NCBI RefSeq assembly: GCF_004011695.2
Contig: NC_082410.1
Coordinates: 62,001-126,000, forward strand
Reading direction: 5' to 3'
Length of the DNA stretch: 64,000 bases
Source: Ascochyta rabiei
Lineage: Eukaryota; Ascomycota; Dothideomycetes; Pleosporales; Didymellaceae
Shown: positions 57,701 through 64,000 of the stretch, in pieces
How the letters are laid out: each line of letters opens with the position of its first letter
Numbering within the stretch: the stretch's first letter is position 1
Translations under genes and position numbers: made by a program
The notes under the pieces: model-generated
Told to the model about the DNA's origin: nothing
Seen by the model: only the letters and a program-made list of their open reading frames with translations
Databases searched by the model: none

Positions 57701-58106
57701 TACTATAGCTACTATAGGACAGAACGTCTAAGTCTTTATAGATAACCAGGCAGCTATCCTAAGACTAAAAACTCCTTTAAACAAGCCTAGACAGGCTTAG
57801 TAAATACGCTGTATAAAGGTAGCTAAAACTATTAAAGATAAAGGAGCTACAATCAGCCTTAAATAGATCTCTAGCTACTAGGACATTGCAGGAAACAAGA
57901 AAGCAGACTCTCTAGCAAAAGAAGCAAAAAAAAGAGGCCTACCTCTAACATCACAAGCATTACTATAACTAGAATTTAAGTTAAAGCTATTACAATAGAT
58001 AAATAGGATTATAAACTAGTTACCTATACAGCTAAAGTAATCTTAAGAAGAGTAGACACCTACGCAGTAAAATACTAGCTAGGACTAATAAACAGGATAA
58101 AACTAC

Positions 58107-58305
58107 TGTCACAAGTATTCTCCCCACGCCAGGAGATACCTCAGCCAGGTCCCGGGCTAAGCCTAGAGACCTACTGGCCACACGCGTATATAATATTCAC
58201 GTGCCTTAAGACTTACCTATTAAGGATTTGTCTTATCTCTCAAAATACCACCTATTATTTGTCCCATCTCGCTCTGCTCAATCGTCTGCCTACAGTGACC
58301 TCACA
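58107..58305 (+). repeat. Gypsy-2 5' LTR
   Basis: 199 bp, TGTCACAAGT to CCTCACA, homologous to 13832-14024 and 22229-22589. TATATAATATTC near 58190 may be the core promoter. Internal sequence starts ATTCAAATCC. Confidence 0.88.
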
Positions 58306-58381
58306 ATTCAAATCCTTCATACTCCTCTCGGAACAGGCAGCCGATTGGCGGCAGAGGAGCACGAAAAAGCAGCTATCAACA

Positions 58382-59710
58382 ATGGCTGGAGGACGTTGCA
58401 ACCTCTGCTCACATACAAGCGACGCAGATGAGCTACTCCCCTACAATGACCCCGGTTAAGAGCCGGACGCCCTACGCCACAACAACGCGCTCAGAACGTT
58501 GCTAGAACCCATAGCGCCAGTACCTAACCCTTACGTCAGGGACAAGTCAGACACAGCTACAGCAGGCATTACAACCCTAGGCGTTACTAAGCTACGCGCC
58601 GCGCAACCCGTGATAGACGCACTACAGGCTTCCATCCCGTTACTGCTAGAAGCGCTCAACAAGGCAGAGCTGTCGGGTGCAACCAAACGCGAAATCGAAA
58701 TCCGGCAACGTTAATTTGATAGAGCTGTTGAGACACTACAACGGACGCACGCCGGACAGGCGCCGGGCAGCCACTGCCTGGCTTTTAATGAAGCCGGCAG
58801 GATAATGCAAGTCCTCAACAACGTCCAACCCAAGCCAAGACTTGGGACAGACAACAAGCCTCTGACAACCCAGCAGGTGGACCAGTAGATCAAGGACATA
58901 GACACGGTGTTTCAGTACGCACAAGTGCTTAAAGACTCTGTCACCCGTACCCACTGGATTATGGGCACCATCCACTATAGCGTGCACCGTGAATTAATCC
59001 AACAACGCATTAACAAGGGATCAATCCAAACCTGGGCAGACCTCCGCACAGAGGAGGAGCAACTAGTCTAAGACCCTGTCTTCACGCAGTACGAGAACTA
59101 CGACAAGTACTTTAACTTTAACTAGAAGTCTGACAATTCTGTCAACACCTTCCTGATGAAGCTGAACAAGCGTGAGTCTCTGTTGCCCCGCAACTTTGCA
59201 AAGTTCAAGGACGGCAGCAACGACCATGAGTTCAAGATAGCGTTTGTGTGGAGCCTCACTCCCCAGACCCTCCAACGGGAAATCCAACGGAACGGCAGTC
59301 TGGAACACATTACTAAGTGGGCAGAGTTTGAACAGGCCCTCCGCAACGCGGAGACATCCACTGTCCCCTTGAACTCAGGAGTAAGGACTGACGGCGGCGG
59401 TCGAAATAAGAGACCCCTGCCCTCTCCTACAAGGAGAAGATTCAAAAGGCATAATAGCCGCGCGTCGACCCCCTCTGGGAGCGACGCTGGAAAGACGCTG
59501 GGAGACTCCCGGCCCGTCAACTATCACACAAATCCGTCAAGCGGAAAATGGACCCCAAAGGGTCAAGGTTACCAGCAACCTTAGGGCCAGCAGCAAGGCC
59601 AGGGACATCAACAGTCCCAAGGCTACCCGCAGCAGAGCACTTGGAGAAGCCGTGGAGGCGGCCGACGAGACTCCAGCGGCAAGCCAAACCAGGGAAACAG
59701 GAAGCCCTAG
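58382..59710 (+). pseudogene. Gypsy-2 gag
   Basis: From the ATG at 58382 (M-A-G-G-R-C-N-L-C-S-H) the frame reaches about 59710 with a few in-frame stops (near 58456, 58711, 58886, 59068, 59123 and 59581), mostly at RIP-type sites. The middle (59150-59380) is a typical retrotransposon gag core with F-L-M-K-L-N-K-R and W-A-E-F-E-Q-A-L-R-N. The end is Gly/Gln/Arg-rich, like a nucleic-acid-binding tail. No CCHC knuckle is seen. The pol frame overlaps its end. Confidence 0.8.
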
Positions 59711-62700
59711 TCGCCAACCTCTCCCACCTGCGGCTGGGGCCTGAGACCAAGGGGAAGAAGACCCGCATAGCGGTTTCCATCCAACTCAAAGACGCTAACA
59801 GCACCCTCAGGACCCTCCGGGCCCTGTACAACTCGGGTTCTAAGCTGAACCTGGTTACAGAGGCATAGGCCAAGGAACTCAGCTTGACGCTGACTGGAAA
59901 CGACCCACGACCCACAGCAGTGGTCCTTAACAAGAAGGAACTCCCATTGATCAACCAGTACCAACTGACAATGGTTTGCCACAACAGCAACGGCGTGGAA
60001 AAGACAGTTAGGCCAACAACGTTCTGGTCTACATCGTTTGTCAGGTACAACCTTGTCCTAGGCTACCTATAGCTGGCTGAGGCGGACCCCTATATCTGTT
60101 TCTCAACAGGAACCTATAAGTGGTTCGCTGACAACACTAAGAGAGTCTAGCTGTTAACAGCCAAACAACTGTTTAGTAAGCTAGGTCTGGGCAAGCAGCC
60201 ATATCTGCTACATCCTAGGAGCCTAAAAATGGGCAGTCCAACAGACGCCTACTGGGCAGATGCTAGACAGGCGTTAGAGGCAGCCTGTCTCGCCAAATGG
60301 TTAAGAATTATGGCAGTGGGACTTAATAGCGGCGCCATCCTAGGAGACAACGCCCTAGATGCGGAAGAACTTAAGTACGTGCCTAAACATCTCTATTATA
60401 AGTAGTTTACCTTCAGCAAACAACAGATGAGCGTGTTAGCACCACACCAGAAGTACAACCACTCTATTAAGATTAAGGATGAAGCTAAGGTTCCTAACCT
60501 CCTGATCTATAACCTGTCTTGCAGGGAGCTAGACATCCTCTAGGAGTACCTTAAGACGGCACAGGAGAAGGGCTGGATCCGCCTAAGCAAGTCGCCGGCA
60601 GTAGCCCCCATCCTGTTTGTCCCTAAGTTAGACAGCACTATGAGACTGTGCGTTAACTATTAGGGATTAAACAGGGTTACTATTAAGAACCAGTACCCTA
60701 TACCGCTAGTTAGCGAGATAATAGACTGCCTGTTAAAAGCAAAGGTCTTTACTAAGCTGGATCTACGTAACGCCTACCACAGGCTCTAGATTAAGGAATG
60801 CAACAAGTGGAAGACTGCGTTCAAGACACAGTACGGTCATTTTAAATACCTAGTAATGCCTTTTAGCCTAGCGAACGCGCTGGCCACGTTTTAATCCTAT
60901 ATCCACTAAGCCCTAGGAGGCCTACTAGATAGAACCTGCGTAGTCTACCTCAATAACATCCTCATCTATTCCCAGGACAAGAAGGACCACGACAAGCACG
61001 TTGAGGAGGTCCTAGATTGCCTGGTTGAGTGGGGGATGTTCGCGAAGGCCAGCAAGTGCGTCTTCTCCAGCAAGTCAGTAGAGTTTCTGGGATTCATTAT
61101 CACACCAGACGGCGTGGTTATAGACCCTAAGAGGGTCCGCACTATCACTAAATGGCCAGAGCCGTCAAGCTACAAAGACATTTAAGTGTTCTTAGGCTTT
61201 GCTAACTTCTATTAACGATTTATCTTTAACTATTTAGGAATTATCTAACCGCTTATTGACCATATAACGGCCGCCCAGAATCCGGCAGAGGACTAGAGGG
61301 TCCCCAGTCCAGAAAAGGGGAAGGCAAGACCAAAGAAAAGTTAAAAGGGACCAACAAAGTGGTACAAACTATGGCACTGGCTGGAGGAAGCCTGTGCGGC
61401 GTTCCTTACAATTAGGGAGAAGTTTATAAAAGCCCTAGTACTGTAACACTTTAACCTAAGCAAGCCTATTATTGTCCTTATAGACGCGTCAGATTTCGCA
61501 ATAGCAGCCATCCTGTTGCAACCCCAGACGTCCAAAGTGGCGACAGAGCAGCACTGGAAACCAGTAGCGTTCTAGAGCTAGAAGTTCTAAGGTCTATCCA
61601 TCAGATGGCATACCCACAACAAGGAACTCTTAGCAATTGTTGAAGCTTTTAGGCAGTAGAGGCACTACCTCAAACACGCCCCTGCAACAATCTAGGTACT
61701 CTTAGACTACAACAACCTAAGGTACTTTATAACAACAAAGGAGCTCTCTCTAAAACAAGCCTGTTGGGCGGAGGAGCTGGTAAGGTTCGACTTTGAAGTC
61801 GAATACAAGCCAGGACCAGAGAACGCAGCAGATGGTCCCTTAAGACGCCTAGATTACGCACAAGGTCTTAAGGCTAGGGAACAGAAAGCCCTTAGGGACG
61901 CCATGCTACCTACCTTACAACAGAAGCTTTAGATCTAGACAATTTAAAAGTCTAGGGCTCAGAAAGATGCACAGGCAACATCTGGGAGTGACGTACCCAT
62001 GGAGGACCTAGCAGAGGTCTAGCAACCGCCTAAAATTGTCCCTGAGGAATTCCGCCAATATCAGATTGGCCTTAGAGACTTGTCTCCCCCGGCTCTTAAC
62101 CCTCCATCCAATGGCCATCAGAGCCAGGGTCGATCTGAAGACACCAAAGCTAGGGGACTGGACTTTAACGTTGCAGAAGCTCTCCTTTGTAGCCTAGACA
62201 ACAGAGTTAGTGCCCCTACAAACCTTGCAAACGAAGCCGCGCAGGGGGATTCCGCTTACGCCCTAGAGATCTCAGAACTCCTGACGGATTTTGTTAAGCA
62301 AGTCCAACAGCAGGACGCAGCATACCCCGCAAACCAGTTACTAACAACCTAGATGGACAGCAGAGCAAAGAAGGGACAACACTACTAGGAGGTTAACCCT
62401 AGTGGGACCTTACGCAGGAGCAGGAAAGTTTAGATTCCTAACAACATTACACTGCGCCAAACCATCCTCTTAAGGAACCATGACAACCCTATAGGGGGTC
62501 ACTATGGCGTGGATAAGACTGCCTAAGTACTTAAGAAAAAGTACCACTGGCTACAGCTGATAAAGGACGTAAACGAGTACATCTGACAGTGTCCTACGTG
62601 CCAACTGCACAAGATCAGGAGGTATAAGCTGTAGGGATTGCTCACACTGTTACTAGTACCAGACACAGCCTGGCGGCACTTCTCCCTCAACTTTGTAACA

Positions 62701-63870
62701 GACTTGCTAAAGTTAACAGACGCCAAGGGGAATGAGTATAATTCCATACTGGTCCTTGTGGACCGCTTTAGTAAGTATGTCCAGTACCTACCCTGCACCA
62801 AGACGATCACTGCCCAGCGCCTAGCCAAGCTGCTCTTAGAGCAGAGCTTTTTGAAGCAAGGACCACCAGATACGCTGTTGTCAGATCAGGGTTCAGTGTT
62901 CACTAGTCAATTCTGGTCTGACATTTGCTACCACCTCAAGATCAACCACCGATTGAGTACGGCTTTCCATCCCCAGACAGACAGGCAGACAGAGCGCCAG
63001 AATTAGGAGTTAGAAACGTACCTCCGCATATACATAAACTACCAGCAAGATAACTAGGTAGACCTCCTGCCATACGCTGAGTACGCCTACAACTCTAAAG
63101 CTCACTCCGCCTATAGAGAATCTCCCATAAAGGTCGCCTTTGGCACAGACCCAAAGGGATTTAACGGGATGCCCAATAAGCACTGGCTACAAAAACCCCA
63201 AACCGTCTGGGACAAGGATGGGGCGACACCAGAACTACGCCGGCAGGTCGCTAGCTGCCTATCGCACTGGCACAATATGTGGAAAACAGCAAAGAAGGCC
63301 TTAGAGTACGCACAGAAGGGCAACGCTTAGTGGTACAACGCAAAACAGTCTAAACAACACTTTGCTAAGGGAGACTTAGTTCTCCTTTAGGCCAAGAACC
63401 TGATAACAAGCTGTCCTTCTAAGAAGTTTGACGCTTGATACCTTGGGCCATTTGTAGTAATTAAGAAGGTAGGCAAGCTGGCGTACAAGCTGAAGCTACC
63501 CCTATCAATGGATAGAGTGCACCCAGTGTTCAACGTGTCACTCCTTAAGCACTAGAGGGAACCCCTTGCAGGCAGCGGGTTCTGGCCAGGTCCTATCAGC
63601 ATACCAGAAGACGTCTTACCTGGCAACAGGTTTAAAGTTGAAGGTATACTGTTACACAAAGACACTGCTGCCCAAGGAAGGGAGTACAGAGTCAAGTGGC
63701 TGGGTTGGCCAAATAAAGAAGCCACCTGGGAACCACTCAAGAACCTTGACCACTGCGATGAGATCCTTCAGGATTATCACCAATACGCTCAGGCGGGTAA
63801 TCCATCAGCAGTGAGCCGGACTACGTCCGGCGGGCTGGCGCCACCAAGGCGAAAGAGGGGACGTCCTTAG
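59690..63870 (+). pseudogene. Gypsy-2 pol: protease, RT, RNase H, integrase, chromodomain
   Basis: One frame without indels but with many stops. Protease: R-A-L-Y-N-S-G-S-K-L-N-L-V (about 59815-59855; Asp of D-S-G reads Asn). [15 protein letters not shown] near 60590-60630, [11 protein letters not shown] near 60750, V-Y-L-N-N-I-L-I-Y-S near 60940-60970. RNase H at about 61440-61860. Integrase: F-V-T-D-L near 62695, L-S-D-Q-G-S-V-F-T-S near 62880, T-D-R-Q-T-E-R-Q-N near 62980. Chromodomain: E-Y-R-V-K-W-L-G-W-P-N-K-E-A-T-W-E-P-L at about 63680-63740. The C-terminus is basic (P-P-R-R-K-R-G-R-P). Confidence 0.88.
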
Positions 63871-64000
63871 AAGTCCGCCTCATGAACCCCACTCCAAAAT
63901 GGCAAAAAAAGTGAGGATGGATAGTCCCAGGACTCGTGCGACTGGAGGCCGAAGGAGGCCCAGCGTCCATCCGATACATCACTGCCAAGAATAGCACATT
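63871..64000 (+). other. Gypsy-2 3' untranslated internal sequence
   Basis: Non-coding sequence after the pol stop. Neither the polypurine tract nor the 3' LTR is reached before the window ends. Confidence 0.6.

Larger units (their letters stand above)
47330..58080 (+). pseudogene. LINE C ORF2 (endonuclease, reverse transcriptase, RNase H), split by Gypsy-1
   Basis: The endonuclease starts near 47350 with L-A-V-E-L-A-I-D-L-V-L-V-Q-E and resumes at 54762. In the reverse transcriptase: P-K-A-Y-R-V-I-A-L-L-S-C-L-G-K-V-A-E-R near 56120-56190, L-D-I-K-G-A-F-N-H-V-S near 56345-56380, and L-D-N-L-A-I-T-V near 56608-56632. In RNase H: I-D-T-S-S-I-E-G-G-L-G-I-G near 57530-57570 and D-I-A-G-N-K-K-A-D-S-L-A-K-E-A near 57880-57930. 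Stops throughout; the sequence ends at Gypsy-2. Confidence 0.8.
44027..58106 (+). mobile_element. LINE C, Tad-like non-LTR retrotransposon with nested MITE and Gypsy-1
   Basis: The 5' end (AACACAAAGCAAAATTTC) matches the ends of LINE A and B. ORF1 starts at 44611 and ORF2 at about 47330. MITE copy 3 (44962-46202) interrupts ORF1; Gypsy-1 (47539-54756) interrupts the endonuclease region. The 3' end is missing: Gypsy-2 starts at 58107 just after the RNase H domain, so its 3' tail and target duplication are not visible. Heavy RIP. Confidence 0.87.
58107..64000 (+). mobile_element. Gypsy-2, Ty3/Gypsy chromovirus, 5' LTR to pol end, leaves window
   Basis: The 5' LTR (58107-58305) is preceded by ACTAC, the expected target copy. 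Gag and pol follow, with pol in a different frame from gag and closed by TAG at 63868-63870. The 3' LTR lies beyond the window. It keeps far more CA/TG than other elements here, so it is the least RIPed autonomous element in view, but in-frame stops are present. Confidence 0.92.

Noticed and set aside
58499..59584. Separate short genes in 58.5-60.1 kb on both strands
   Set aside because: The plus-strand frames are pieces of one Gypsy-2 gag and pol; the minus-strand ones are shadows.

Overview
The window looks like a repeat-rich, AT-biased compartment of a filamentous ascomycete genome. A Dothideomycete, for example a Pleosporales plant pathogen, is my best guess, but no housekeeping gene here fixes the taxon. 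Most transposon sequence carries the signature of repeat-induced point mutation (RIP): CpA and TpG are largely turned into TpA, so old reading frames are peppered with TAG/TAA stops at Gln and Trp codons, and catalytic Asp codons read Asn, while indels are few.

Layout. 0.7-13.7 kb: a decayed hAT DNA transposon split by a Copia element (Copia-1, 838-6112) and a three-LTR Gypsy composite (Gypsy-3, 8158-13344). 13.8-22.6 kb: a solo LTR, then a hAT-like fold-back MITE that holds Copia-2 (14825-21799), which holds a Fot1/pogo transposon (15488-17350); then an LTR with a younger solo LTR inside it. 22.6-38.4 kb: a LINE (B) split by a second LINE (A, 23280-36718), which itself holds a second Fot1/pogo element (26652-28503) and Copia-3 (30065-35518). 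38.7-39.4 kb: a second MITE copy. 39.4-44.0 kb: the only island of low-copy, lightly mutated DNA. It has an intact E2-like gene lacking the catalytic Cys, a small secreted six-cysteine protein (candidate effector), an inverted partial duplicate of the E2-like gene, fragments of a Tc1/mariner transposase and of a LINE, and the 3' half of a broken gene. 44.0-58.1 kb: LINE C, holding a third MITE copy (44962-46202) and Gypsy-1 (47539-54756). 58.1-64.0 kb: a comparatively fresh Ty3/Gypsy chromovirus (Gypsy-2) that runs off the end.

Target-site duplications are readable for most insertions: GATGC, GATTT and GCTAG for the Copias, TA for the pogo elements, a 14-bp one for LINE A, and 8-bp ones for all three MITEs. 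This makes the nesting order explicit. The two intact genes sit in a short non-RIPed island within the repeats, the setting typical of effector loci in 'two-speed' fungal genomes. No rRNA, tRNA or CRISPR was seen. All pol-type genes are inactive as read.
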